Positions 6,906 to 15,475 of a DNA stretch of 64,000 nt are shown here, in pieces. The DNA comes from Mycobacteriales bacterium (GTDB lineage: Bacteria; Actinomycetota; Actinomycetes; Mycobacteriales; SCTD01): positions 35,168 to 99,167 of the forward strand of contig JBBDWV010000024.1 in the NCBI GenBank assembly GCA_040902655.1. Reading direction: 5' to 3'. The position numbers were made by a program, and so were the translations under genes. Below the pieces are notes generated by a model. The model was given only the letters and a program-made list of their open reading frames with translations. It ran no database searches and was not told the DNA's origin. Numbering within the stretch: the first letter of the stretch is position 1; the number at the start of each line of letters is the position of its first letter.

Positions 6906-9209
6906 ATGCCCCGCGTCCCCTTCCGCAGCCGGTACCTACCTGCCGCGGTTGCCGTCCTGATGCTGACAGGAGGCACCGTGGCGCTGGGCTCCGGTGCCGC
7001 TGTTGCGGCAGCGGACGCTGCACCCGGTCAGCTGTCGATCGTGTCGCTGTCCAACCGGCCGGACTTGCTCACGGCGGGAGACGCGCTGCTCGAGGTGAAG
7101 CTGCCGGCTGGGGTGAAGCCTGAGGAGGTTCGCGTCGACCTCGCTGGACGGGACGTGACCGCCTCGTTCGCCCGGCGTCCCGACGGCCGGTTCTACGGCC
7201 GCGTCGAAGGGCTCGAACTCGGCACGACCGTCGTCGCCGCGCGGGCCGGAGGAAGGGGCGCCCGCCTCCCCCTGACGAACCACCCGCGGGGCGGGCCGGT
7301 CTTCTCCGGTCCCCAGATCCAGCCGTGGGTGTGCACCACGCAGGCAGCCGGCCTGGGTGAGCCGCAGGACGCCCAGTGCAACGGGAACACGACCTACACC
7401 TTCACGTACAAGGACACCGTCACCGGCCGGTTCACCAGCTACGACCCGGACGACCCGCCGCCGGCGGCTCGGGTGGCGACGACGACCACGGACACCGGAG
7501 TCACCGTGCCCTACATCGTCCGGGACGAGCGGGGCACCCTGGACCGCGGCATCTATGACATCGCCGTGCTCTTCGACCCGAGCAAGCCGTTCGAGCCGTG
7601 GGCGCCGCAGCCGGGCTGGAACGGCAAGCTGGGGTTCAAGTTCGGCGCCGCCTGCAACCCGGGGCACACCCAGGGCGCCGCGGTCAGCCCGCTCGACGAC
7701 ATGATGCTGTCCCGCGGCTTTGCTGTCGCGGTCTCCTCCGCCAACGTCTTCGGCAACGTGTGCAACCACGTGGTCGCCGCCGAGTCGGTCATGATGGTCA
7801 AGGAGCGCCTGGTGGAGCGCTACGGCGAGATCCGTTACACGATCGGCTCCGGGTGCTCCGGCGGCTCCGAGGCGCAGAACACCATCGCGGAGAACTACCC
7901 GGGCCTGCTCGATGGGATCCTGCCGACCTGCACCTTCGCCGACGCGTGGACGCCGGCTCTGCTGGACAAGTTCGACTGCCCGCTGTTCAACCGCTACTTC
8001 AACACCGTCTCCCCTCACCTGTGGGCAGTCGAGCAGCAGCGGGCTGCCGTGCTGGGCGGCGCCGCCAGCTCGGCCATCTGCGCCGAGGCGGGGTATGCCT
8101 TCGCGGCGGCGACGTGGGATCCCAGCACCGGCTGTGGCCTGGACGCCGAGGCGGTCTACGAACGGGAAACCAACCCGGGGGGCGTGCGGTGCACCCTCCA
8201 GGACTACAACGCCAACGCTCTCGGCCACCGGCCGGACGGGTTCGGCAACGGCGTCAACGACCATGTCGGGCTGGAATGGGGCCGCAAGGCGCTCGACGAC
8301 GGAGTGATCCTGGCGGAGCAGTTCGTCGACCTGAACGAGAAGATCGGTGGCTTCGACATCGACTTCGAGCACCAGGCGGAGCGGACCGCCGGCGACGTGG
8401 CCGGAATCACCCACATGTACCGGACCGGCCAGCTCACCTACGGCGAGAACCTGGCCAAGGTGCCGTCGATCGACGCTCGATCCGACGACACCTACGACTT
8501 CCACAGCAACGTCCACCGAGACATCCTCCGGGCCCGCATGGTGCGGTCCGTCGGCAACCACGACAGTCAGGCGTACTGGACGGAGACCAACGCCGGGGCG
8601 TTCGGTGCCCCGGTCTTCACGGCGACACGGTCGTTCGAGGCGATGGACCGCTGGCTGGCCGCGATAGAGGCCGACACCAGCGCGGACCCGCTCGAGGTCA
8701 AGGTCGTGCGCAACAAGCCGGCGGACGTGAGCGACCAGTGCTTCACGGCTGGGGAACCTGTCGACAGCGGTGCCGCCTGCGAGACCGCCTACACCGACAA
8801 CATCCTGCCGCGACAGGTGGCGGGGATGCCGCTGTCCGGCGACGTGCTGAAGTGCCAGCTCGAGCCGCTGCGCCGGGACGACTACTCCGTCACGTTCACC
8901 GACGAGCAGTGGTCCCGGCTCCAGGCGGCTTTCCCGGCTGGCGTCTGTGACTTCTCCAAGCCGAGCGTGGGCTTCCGGAAGCCGGTCGCGGGAGCGGCGT
9001 GGCTGAGTCTGGCCAGTGGGCCCGGGGGGACCCCGCTGCCCGCCGCGCCGGTGTCGACAGCCTTCGGCGGGAAGTCCGGCGCGGCCGGCGGCACCGCAGG
9101 CTCGCCGACCGCCCAGCGGCTGCCCGCCACCGGTCTGCTGACCGCAGTGCCCCTACTGGCCGTCGCCATGCTGCTGGGCGCAGGCGCCGCCCGGCGCCGC
9201 GGCCGGTGA
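6906..9209 (+). CDS. Sortase-anchored DUF6351 (tannase-like alpha/beta hydrolase) protein
   Basis: A 767-residue exported protein. The N-terminus has basic residues and a hydrophobic signal peptide ending near AAVAAADA. The body matches the DUF6351 family: an N-terminal beta domain (RPDLLTAGDALLEV, GRDVTASFARRPDGRF, LTNHPRGGPVFSGPQ) and then a hydrolase core. The segment GSGCSGGSEAQ resembles the GCSxGG nucleophile elbow of tannase/feruloyl esterase enzymes. The last 33 residues are RLPATG, a hydrophobic helix and RRRGR, a complete LPXTG cell-wall sorting signal. The ATG at 6906 has AGGAG 7 bases upstream; an in-frame GTG at 6858 lacks one. An esterase at the cell surface is likely, but the substrate is unknown. 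No sortase gene lies in the window. Confidence 0.85.
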   Translation: MPRVPFRSRYLPAAVAVLMLTGGTVALGSGAAVAAADAAPGQLSIVSLSNRPDLLTAGDALLEVKLPAGVKPEEVRVDLAGRDVTASFARRPDGRFYGRVEGLELGTTVVAARAGGRGARLPLTNHPRGGPVFSGPQIQPWVCTTQAAGLGEPQDAQCNGNTTYTFTYKDTVTGRFTSYDPDDPPPAARVATTTTDTGVTVPYIVRDERGTLDRGIYDIAVLFDPSKPFEPWAPQPGWNGKLGFKFGAACNPGHTQGAAVSPLDDMMLSRGFAVAVSSANVFGNVCNHVVAAESVMMVKERLVERYGEIRYTIGSGCSGGSEAQNTIAENYPGLLDGILPTCTFADAWTPALLDKFDCPLFNRYFNTVSPHLWAVEQQRAAVLGGAASSAICAEAGYAFAAATWDPSTGCGLDAEAVYERETNPGGVRCTLQDYNANALGHRPDGFGNGVNDHVGLEWGRKALDDGVILAEQFVDLNEKIGGFDIDFEHQAERTAGDVAGITHMYRTGQLTYGENLAKVPSIDARSDDTYDFHSNVHRDILRARMVRSVGNHDSQAYWTETNAGAFGAPVFTATRSFEAMDRWLAAIEADTSADPLEVKVVRNKPADVSDQCFTAGEPVDSGAACETAYTDNILPRQVAGMPLSGDVLKCQLEPLRRDDYSVTFTDEQWSRLQAAFPAGVCDFSKPSVGFRKPVAGAAWLSLASGPGGTPLPAAPVSTAFGGKSGAAGGTAGSPTAQRLPATGLLTAVPLLAVAMLLGAGAARRRGR

Positions 9210-9394
9210 CGCGGAGATCGCCCGTGAAGCGCTGCTGAGGGAGATGAGCGATCCGGCTGATGGCCGGCTGCGCGGCCCGAGAAGGTGCGGGTCGCCAGGG
9301 CGCTGCGGGAGCTACCGCAGGTGCAGGGGAGTTCGGGGTCCCCTCTGCCCGCATCGCGACGAACGCGCGCCAAAGCTGTTCGCTACAACCGCTC

Positions 9395-9666
9395 TCATCG
9401 GTACACCTCGCGGCGGTGGCCCACGCGGACGCCTTGCACGAGCAGGACCTCGTCGTGCACTTCGTACACGATGCGGTAGTCCCCGACGCGCACGCGAAAG
9501 GTGCTGGTTCTCCTGACATCGCCACCCGGCCGGGCGGGCGAGACGTCTGGCCAAGGGGGTCGATGGCGGCCCGCACGCGTTGCTGCTCCCTGCGTGGCAG
9601 CGCCTCGATGGTCTTGATCGTTCGTCGGGCGAGCTGCACCCGATAGTTGCTCCCCGGCGCGGTCCA
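9395..9666 (-). pseudogene. Frameshifted RelE/ParE-family toxin remnant
   Basis: The N-terminal half (NYRVQLARRTIKTIEALP, RREQQRVRAAIDPLGQTSRP) lies in one frame between about 9645 and 9515. The C-terminal half (TFRVRVGDYRIVYEVHDEV through GHRREVYR) lies in another frame between about 9512 and 9395. Joined, they make a typical 90-residue RelE toxin, an mRNA-cleaving enzyme. A one-base shift near 9512 separates them, so no full-length toxin is encoded unless there is a sequencing error. The N-terminal half is also read in frame straight from the antitoxin with no stop. Both defects suggest decay. Confidence 0.75.
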
Positions 9667-9915
9667 CGCCAGTCGGAGATCGGCCTTGACCTGCTCCCAG
9701 GGAACGTAGTCGTCATCCCTGCGGGCCGCCTCGAGCTCTACCCGGTCCAGCACGTCCTCGGCGAGGTCAGACAGGCGTGCATGGTCGTCGACGTCGACGA
9801 GGACAGCTACGCGCCGACCCCGCCGGGTGAGCACGACAGGCTCGTGCGAGGTACGGGCTCGGTCGATCGCGTCAGCCAGGCGGGTCCGTGCTTCGCTGAC
9901 CGTCATCTCGCTCAT
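9664..9915 (-). CDS. Phd/YefM-family antitoxin, reading through into the toxin
   Basis: The ATG at 9915 starts MSEMTVSEARTRLADAIDRA, a classic Phd/YefM DNA-binding N-terminus, followed by PVVLTRRGRRVAVLVDVDD. About 83 residues belong to the antitoxin, which should repress its own promoter and neutralise the RelE toxin. The expected stop is absent: GCGTGGACC continues into the toxin reading frame. Removing one G would give GCG-TGA, and GTG-ACC as a toxin start overlapping the stop, the usual arrangement. I infer that a one-base insertion near 9664 fused the genes. Confidence 0.7.
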
Positions 9916-9930
9916 GTACGAACCATGCAA

Positions 9931-10517
9931 TCGCGCGCACTGGCGCGCAATCCCGCGAAGAGGTCAGCGGTAAGGAGGAAGAGGCCCATCGGGCGTGTTC
10001 CTCGTTGCCGTCCTTGCAGCCAAGGCCTCTTCGCTCGTCCGTGGGGTGTTCGCTGATGTCCACAGCAAGTCGGACAACCTCGTCCTGATCTGTGACCGCA
10101 CCACGCGCTCGTGGCTGCGGGCGGACAGCGGGTCGTTGGACGATTCGCTCGGTCGGGCGACAGTCCCGCCCGCGATCGCCCTTGGATCGACGCGCCGCAC
10201 CGCGGCGCAAGCGGTTGCGGTAGGTGGGCTGCGGCTGCGGTGGGTCGGGCTGCGCAGGGGCGTGGGCAGTCGCGTCGGCATGTGCCGCGCATCGCGGTGT
10301 ACACCGCAGGTCAACTTTTCCCGATTGTTGACCTGTCGTGTACACCGCCCGACAGGACACATGTCCCCGGAGCGGCATCCGCGTCCATGACCACGGATCC
10401 CGACGTCAGCTGCCCTGCTGAGCTGAGTGACGTGGCGCCCGGTGCCTTTCCGTACGGAGGGGGCGTCCGTGGGCCCTCGAGCCGACCGCGAGTCGGCCGG
10501 TCCGGAACAGCGCCCTG
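9931..10517. other. Gene-free 587-bp spacer
   Basis: No convincing gene is seen between the antitoxin start and the YibE/F stop. Open frames here are short, Arg/Pro-rich and run through a palindromic repeat. The only clear structure is the 85-bp palindrome at 10279-10363, described separately. The first part must carry the toxin-antitoxin promoter. Confidence 0.6.
10279..10363. repeat. 85-bp extended palindromic repeat, copy A
   Basis: The element runs from CATGTG to CACATG. Its core arms are GTGTACACCGCAGGTCAAC (10297-10315) and GTTGACCTGTCGTGTACAC (10327-10345), which pair at 17 of 19 positions around the loop TTTTCCCGATT. A second copy in inverted orientation, about 85% identical over its whole length, lies at 54018-54097. 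The outer CATGTG/CACATG ends pair as well. It is a dispersed palindromic element (REP- or MITE-like) or a large operator; no transposase is nearby. Confidence 0.8.
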
Positions 10518-11774
10518 TCAGCGCACCCGGTCGACCCGGACCGTCAGCGCGGCGAGCGCCGTGGTCAGTGGGACGGCCGCGACCAGGCCGATCGAGCCGA
10601 CCAGCGTGCGGACCACCTCCTGGGCGACGACCTCGCTGGTCAGCACGTCCTGCACGCTGGAGCCGGCCAGGCTGTAGACGACCAGCAGCGGCAGCGATGC
10701 CCCGACGTAGGCGAGCACGAGTGTGTTGACCGTCGACGCGATGTGGTCGCGGCCGATCCTGATGCCGGAGCGGTAGAGGTCACGGGCGCTGGCCGCCGGG
10801 TTGGCCAGGTGCAACTCCCAGACCGCGGAGGACTGGGTGACCGTCACGTCGTCGAGGACGCCCAGTGAGCCGATGACGATGCCGGCGAGCAGCAGTCCGC
10901 GCAGGTCGACCGTCCCGACCGTTGCACTGATCAGACTCGTCTCGTCCGACCCGAGGCCGGTCAGGGCGCTCGCGCGTACGAACACCTCGGCCAGCACGAC
11001 GGTGAGCAGCAGGCTTGCCAGGGTGCCCAGCACCGCGATCGAGGTCTGAACGCGGACGCCGTGCGCCAGGTAGAGCACGACGAACATGACGGCTGCGGAG
11101 CCGACGAGAGCGACGAGCAGCGCATTCGAGCCGGCCAGCAGCGCCGGCAGCACGAAGGTGGTCAGCACCAGCAGGCTCAGGCCGAGGCCGAACAGCGCCC
11201 GCAGGCCGGTCCACCGTCCGAGCGCGACGACGGCGACCGCGAACAGCGCGGCGAGCAGCAGCAGCGGCCGGCGCCGCTCGACGTCCGCGAAGGCGTACTG
11301 CTCACCCGGCGCGGCGGTCGGCTCGTACGACAGCAGAACACGCCCCGTTTCCGGGAACGGCGTCACGGGGGTGGAGAGGGAGTCGAGGACGAAGGAGTCG
11401 CCCTCGTCCGGGCCGGACAGCAGCCGGACCGTGGCGGCGATGCATTCGGTCTGACCGACGCCCGGGATGTCGTCCGACGGGGGAACGACGGGGACGAGCT
11501 CGTCCTGCCCGTCGGCGGGCGTGCGCTCCGGACACGGCACCACCTCCCGCGTGAGCAACTCGGCCCGAACCAGGTCTGTCTGCGGCCCGAGCCCCGCCGG
11601 GAACCGATCGACCTCGGCACCGCGCGGCAGCAGGACGACGAGCGCGACGGCGGTCAGCACCATCAGTGGGACGAGCACCGCTGCCAGCAACCGGCGCAGC
11701 CGCCGGCGAGCCAGAGCGGCTGCACTGCCGGCCTCCGGTGCGGTGTCGTGCGCCTGCGCACCGTGGCTGTGCAC
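10518..11774 (-). CDS. YibE/F family membrane protein
   Basis: The 418-residue product has one N-terminal transmembrane helix (about residues 30-55) and an extracytoplasmic domain of about 100 residues (DRFPAGLGPQTDLVRAELLT onward). Six or seven further helices carry YibE/F hallmarks such as RRPLLLLAALFAV, SVGxLDDVTVTQ-type GVLDDVTVTQSSAVWEL and LPLLVVYSLAG. The family is widespread in Gram-positive bacteria; its transport role is unproven. The GTG at 11774 has GGAGGAGA 4-5 bases upstream. It is divergent from the EthD gene, with 66 bp between the starts. Confidence 0.85.
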   Translation of the reverse strand: MHSHGAQAHDTAPEAGSAAALARRRLRRLLAAVLVPLMVLTAVALVVLLPRGAEVDRFPAGLGPQTDLVRAELLTREVVPCPERTPADGQDELVPVVPPSDDIPGVGQTECIAATVRLLSGPDEGDSFVLDSLSTPVTPFPETGRVLLSYEPTAAPGEQYAFADVERRRPLLLLAALFAVAVVALGRWTGLRALFGLGLSLLVLTTFVLPALLAGSNALLVALVGSAAVMFVVLYLAHGVRVQTSIAVLGTLASLLLTVVLAEVFVRASALTGLGSDETSLISATVGTVDLRGLLLAGIVIGSLGVLDDVTVTQSSAVWELHLANPAASARDLYRSGIRIGRDHIASTVNTLVLAYVGASLPLLVVYSLAGSSVQDVLTSEVVAQEVVRTLVGSIGLVAAVPLTTALAALTVRVDRVR

Positions 11775-11840
11775 GTGTCTCCTCCGTTCGTGGTGGTGCC
11801 TGATCCTTGCCGACGCCCGAGCAGGCGTAGCCTCCGGGCG

Positions 11841-12152
11841 GTGATAAAGTTGACTGTCCTGTACACCCCACCCGCCCAGGTCGACGAGTTCGACGCCCAC
11901 TACACCTCGGTCCACCTGCCCCTGGCCGCCGCGCTGCCCGACCTGCTGCGCGCCGAGACGTCGGTGGTCGTGGCCACGCCCGACAACAGCCCGGCGCCCT
12001 ACCACCGGATCGCCGAGCTGTACTACGCCGACGCCGAGACGATGGGTGATTCCCTCGCTTCGGAGCAGGGCCGCAGGACGGCTGCCGACGCGATGGACAT
12101 CGCCGCGCGTACCGGCTCCACGGTCACCATGTTGATCAGCAGCCTGGACTAG
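11841..12152 (+). CDS. EthD domain-containing protein
   Basis: A 103-residue single-domain protein (VIKLTVLYTPPAQVDEFDAHY). It has the EthD signature of an N-terminal beta strand with LYxxP, a HYxxVHxPLA-like helix (DAHYTSVHLPLAAALP) and a C-terminal TMLIS strand. These ferredoxin-like dimeric alpha-beta barrel proteins occur in ether and aromatic degradation loci but often stand alone; the substrate is unknown. The GTG start is set by the conserved N-terminus. It has no operon partner on its strand. Confidence 0.85.
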   Translation: MIKLTVLYTPPAQVDEFDAHYTSVHLPLAAALPDLLRAETSVVVATPDNSPAPYHRIAELYYADAETMGDSLASEQGRRTAADAMDIAARTGSTVTMLISSLD

Positions 12153-12257
12153 CGACCAGGGCGCCACGTAAGAGGCCATGCACGTTGGGTAGCCGGATGA
12201 CCACAGACTGTGTCATACTCGGAGGCAGCCGACGGGCAGCGTGGGACGGGGACGGAC

Positions 12258-13223
12258 GTGGAGCAACGGGCACGGGTGAGGGTCGTCGGGACGCCGCGCG
12301 CCGTTCTCGTGGCTGCCACCGGAGCGCTGGTGGCCCTCACCTCGGCCGCCACCGCCTTCGTCGTCCTCACCGGTACGGCCGGGGTGGTCCGCCCGGACGC
12401 GACCTTCATGCCGCTCCCGCCCTTTGCGGCACCCTCGGACCAGCCCGTCGTTCTGCTGCCTCCGGGTGCCCTCGGCACGGCGCCGCGTGATGCCGGTCGC
12501 TCCGGCGGCGCCACGGGCCGTACGACCGGGACGACCGATGTGGCGGTCGGGCAGCGCCAGCCCCAGCCCCAGCCGCAGTTGCAGTTGCAGTTGCAGTTGC
12601 CACTGCTGTCTCCCCGGCTGCTGACCGTGCTACCGGCTCTGACGCCGGGCAGCCGGCCACTTGCACCGCCCGAGGCGACAGGGCAGGTTCGTGATCTGCG
12701 CGCTGTCGCGGCCCGCGACACCGGCACGGCTGCCGACGCTGCTCCAGATGTCCCGGTCGAGGTCGTGGAGCCGGTGGAGAGTTCTCTGCTCGGGTCGACC
12801 GAGCAGGCGCCCGTCGCTGCGCTGCGCGTCGGTCCGGCCGCTCCGCCGTCGGACGGGGATGCGGACTTCGACGTGGCTGCGGCCGTGCGCGGCACAGAGG
12901 CGCAGACCACAGGGGCGCACACCGCCGGTCCGAACCAGCCGGCGAAGGCGAAGGCCGTCAAGGTCCACAAGCGGGCCAAGGTCCACAAGCAGGCCAAGGC
13001 CCTCGAGCGGTCCGCGACCGGGCAGACCCCCAAGGCCCGGAAGTCCACGAAGGCCCGCACCACCACGAAGGCCCGCACCACCACGAAGGCCCGCACCACC
13101 GGGAAGCCCGAGAAGCCGGGCCGAGCCGAGAAGTCCGCCAGGACCCAGCCGGCGTCGAAGCCGCAGAAGGCCGGCAAGGCGCAGCAGCCGGCGACGACCG
13201 GCAGGTCCGCCAAGAGCCGCTGA
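12258..13223 (+). CDS. Membrane-anchored low-complexity protein with a lysine-rich tail
   Basis: A 321-residue protein of unknown function. Residues about 10-40 are a hydrophobic signal anchor (VLVAATGALVALTSAATAFVV). The rest is low complexity: a QPQPQPQLQLQLQL stretch encoded by hexanucleotide repeats (about 12558-12601), a Pro/Ala middle, and a C-terminal tail of about 95 residues dominated by Lys, Ala, Arg and Thr with KARTTT repeated three times (18-bp repeats near 13050-13100). The tail resembles histone-H1-like repeats in composition only. The GTG at 12258 has a weak purine-rich site upstream; the in-frame ATG at 12210 is an alternative. Confidence 0.65.
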   Translation: MEQRARVRVVGTPRAVLVAATGALVALTSAATAFVVLTGTAGVVRPDATFMPLPPFAAPSDQPVVLLPPGALGTAPRDAGRSGGATGRTTGTTDVAVGQRQPQPQPQLQLQLQLPLLSPRLLTVLPALTPGSRPLAPPEATGQVRDLRAVAARDTGTAADAAPDVPVEVVEPVESSLLGSTEQAPVAALRVGPAAPPSDGDADFDVAAAVRGTEAQTTGAHTAGPNQPAKAKAVKVHKRAKVHKQAKALERSATGQTPKARKSTKARTTTKARTTTKARTTGKPEKPGRAEKSARTQPASKPQKAGKAQQPATTGRSAKSR

Positions 13224-13337
13224 ACCTGTCAGACTGCCCGTGCACCACCCGGCACCGCCGCACGCCCACCCCGCGAGCGGCTGGTCCCGCCCCGTCCGGT
13301 CACCCCGAGACGGCGCACGAGCGCGACGAGGAGAGCT

Positions 13338-14498
13338 GTGGCCCTGACCGACCTGCCGTCGAACCTGCCCGATGCGGTCACGCCGGTGAGCGTTGCCGCG
13401 ACGAGCACCACCGCGGGCGCCGAGCTGGTGCAGCTGCTCACTCCCGAGGGGGAGCGGGTGCACCATCCCGACTACGACGTCGACCTCACCGACGAGGAAT
13501 ACCGCCATCTCTACCGGGACCTGGTCCTCGTCCGGCGCATCGACGTCGAGGCCACCGCCCTGCAGCGCCAGGGAGAGCTCGGACTCTGGGCTGCCCTGCT
13601 CGGCCAGGAGGCCGCCCAGGTCGGCTCGGGCCGGGCGATGCGCCCCAGGGACTTCGCCTTCCCGACCTACCGCGAGCACGGCGTCGCCTGGTGCAAGGGG
13701 GTCGATCCGCTGACCCTGCTCGGGCTCTTCCGTGGCGCGAGCAACGGCGGCTGGGACCCGCAGGAGAAGCGCTTCAACCTCTACTCGATCGTGATCGGCA
13801 GCCAGACGCTGCACGCGACCGGCTACGCCATGGGCATCACCAAGGACGGCGCGGTCGGCGGTGCCGACGGCGAGGCCGCCATCGCCTACTTCGGCGACGG
13901 CGCCAGCAGCCAGGGTGACGTCAACGAAGCCTTCGTCTGGGCCAGCGTCTACAACGCCCCGGTCGTGTTCTTCTGCCAGAACAACCAGTGGGGCATCTCC
14001 ACCCCGACGACCAGCCAGAGCCGCATCCCGCTCTACAAGCGCGCGGAGGGCTTCGGCTTCCCCGGCGTCCGGGTCGATGGCAACGACGTTCTGGCGTCGT
14101 ACGCCGTGACGCGCAAGGCGTTGGACGCCGCGCGCAGCGGGCAGGGCCCGACGCTGGTCGAGGCGTTCACCTACCGGATGGGGGCGCACACCACCTCGGA
14201 CGACCCGACGCGCTACCGGCTGGCCAGCGACCTCGAGGCCTGGAAACTCAAGGACCCGCTGGAGCGGATGAAGTCCTTCCTCTACAAGTCCCAGCTGGTC
14301 GACAGCGCCTTCTTCGCGCAGCTGGACAGCGACGCCGACGCGCTGGCGGCACGCATCCGCAAGGGGTGCCTGGAGATGCCCGACCCGGAGCCGCTGTCGA
14401 TCTTCGACGACGTCTACGTGGAGACGACCCCGCTGCTCGAGGAGCAGCGGGAGACCTTCCGTGCCTACCTGTCCGGGTTTGCGGAGGGCGAGCGCTGA
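13338..14498 (+). CDS. pdhA: 2-oxoacid (pyruvate/branched-chain) dehydrogenase E1 alpha subunit
   Basis: The 386-residue subunit binds thiamine diphosphate and, with E1 beta, decarboxylates a 2-oxoacid and passes the acyl group to the lipoyl arm of E2. The ThDP motif is explicit: GDGASSQGDVNEAF followed by FFCQNN. The phosphorylation-loop region reads YRMGAHTTSDDPTRYR. The N-terminal LTPEGERVHHPDYD and length fit actinobacterial PDH/BCKDH heterotetrameric enzymes; pyruvate versus branched-chain specificity cannot be settled from sequence. The GTG start follows GAGGAGAGC. It is the first of three overlapping genes. Confidence 0.92.
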   Translation: MALTDLPSNLPDAVTPVSVAATSTTAGAELVQLLTPEGERVHHPDYDVDLTDEEYRHLYRDLVLVRRIDVEATALQRQGELGLWAALLGQEAAQVGSGRAMRPRDFAFPTYREHGVAWCKGVDPLTLLGLFRGASNGGWDPQEKRFNLYSIVIGSQTLHATGYAMGITKDGAVGGADGEAAIAYFGDGASSQGDVNEAFVWASVYNAPVVFFCQNNQWGISTPTTSQSRIPLYKRAEGFGFPGVRVDGNDVLASYAVTRKALDAARSGQGPTLVEAFTYRMGAHTTSDDPTRYRLASDLEAWKLKDPLERMKSFLYKSQLVDSAFFAQLDSDADALAARIRKGCLEMPDPEPLSIFDDVYVETTPLLEEQRETFRAYLSGFAEGER

Positions 14499-15475
14499 TG
14501 GCGCAGATGACGATGGCCAGGGCGCTCAACGAGGGTCTGCGCGTGGCCATGGAAAAGGACCCGACGGTGCTGCTGATGGGCGAGGACATCGGCCGCCTGG
14601 GCGGCGTCTTCCGTGTCACCGACGGGCTGCAGAAGGACTTCGGGGAGGCCCGCGTCTTCGACACGCCGCTCGCCGAGTCGGCCATCGTCGGGACCGCGAT
14701 CGGCCTGGCCATCCGCGGCTACCGCCCGGTGTGCGAGATCCAGTTCGACGGCTTCATCTACCCCGCCTACGACCAGATCGTCAGCCAGCTCGCCAAGATC
14801 CACGCGCGGAGCAAGGGCAGCGTCCCCATGCCGGTGACGATCCGGGTGCCCTTCGGCGGTGGCATCGGCGCGGTGGAACACCACAGCGAGAGCCCGGAGG
14901 CGTACTTCGCGCACACCGCAGGCCTGAAGGTCGTCACCTGCTCCAACCCCGTCGACGCCCACTTCATGATCCAGCAGGCGGTCGCGAGTGACGACCCGGT
15001 GCTGTTCTTCGAGCCCAAGCGCCGCTACTGGGAGAAGGCCGAGGTCGACGTCGCCATGACGCCCGGCCCGCTGTGGCAGGCCCGCGTCGTCCGCGAGGGC
15101 AGCGACGCGACCCTGCTCGCGTACGGCCCGATGGTGAAGACCTGCCTGGACGCCGCCGCCGCCGCCGCCGAGAACGACGGCCGCAGCCTCGAGGTCGTCG
15201 ACCTGCGCACGCTGTCCCCGCTGGACTTCGCGACCGTCCGCGAGTCGGTACGCCGCACCCGCCGGTGCGTGATCGTGCACGAGGCGCCGTCCAACGTCGG
15301 GCTCGGCGCCGAGATCGCGGCCCGGCTGGGCGAGGAGCTCTACTACGAGATGGAGGCCCCGGCGCTCCGGGTCACCGGCTTCGACACCCCCTACCCGCCC
15401 TCGCGGGTGGAGGAGGACTACCTGCCGGACCTCGACCGGATCCTGCACGCCGTCGACCGCTCCCTCGCCTTCTGA
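14498..15475 (+). CDS. 2-oxoacid dehydrogenase E1 beta subunit
   Basis: A 325-residue transketolase-like subunit (MAQMTMARALNEGLRVAMEKDP, LLMGEDIGRLGGVFRVT) with the C-terminal domain ending FDTPYPPSRVEEDYLPD. It completes the ThDP site with E1 alpha: GEDIG and the EIQFDGFIYPAYDQI region are family hallmarks. Its ATG overlaps the E1 alpha stop by one base (TGATG), giving coupled 1:1 synthesis. The next gene starts on its own stop codon in the same way. Confidence 0.92.
   Translation: MAQMTMARALNEGLRVAMEKDPTVLLMGEDIGRLGGVFRVTDGLQKDFGEARVFDTPLAESAIVGTAIGLAIRGYRPVCEIQFDGFIYPAYDQIVSQLAKIHARSKGSVPMPVTIRVPFGGGIGAVEHHSESPEAYFAHTAGLKVVTCSNPVDAHFMIQQAVASDDPVLFFEPKRRYWEKAEVDVAMTPGPLWQARVVREGSDATLLAYGPMVKTCLDAAAAAAENDGRSLEVVDLRTLSPLDFATVRESVRRTRRCVIVHEAPSNVGLGAEIAARLGEELYYEMEAPALRVTGFDTPYPPSRVEEDYLPDLDRILHAVDRSLAF

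Noticed and set aside
9995-10390. A 131-codon plus-strand frame in the toxin-antitoxin/YibE gap
   Set aside because: It reads through the 85-bp palindrome, is Arg-rich and lacks a ribosome site; the similar frame at the other copy is a by-product of the repeat.
11850-11871. AAGTTGACTGTCCTGTACAC resembling an arm of the 85-bp element
   Set aside because: It encodes the conserved N-terminus of the EthD protein and has no paired arm, so the likeness is chance.
12558-12601. Tandem hexamers (CAGCCC/CAGTTG) considered as a CRISPR-like array
   Set aside because: Units are 6 bp without spacers and are in frame within a protein gene; no CRISPR array or cas gene is present in the window.
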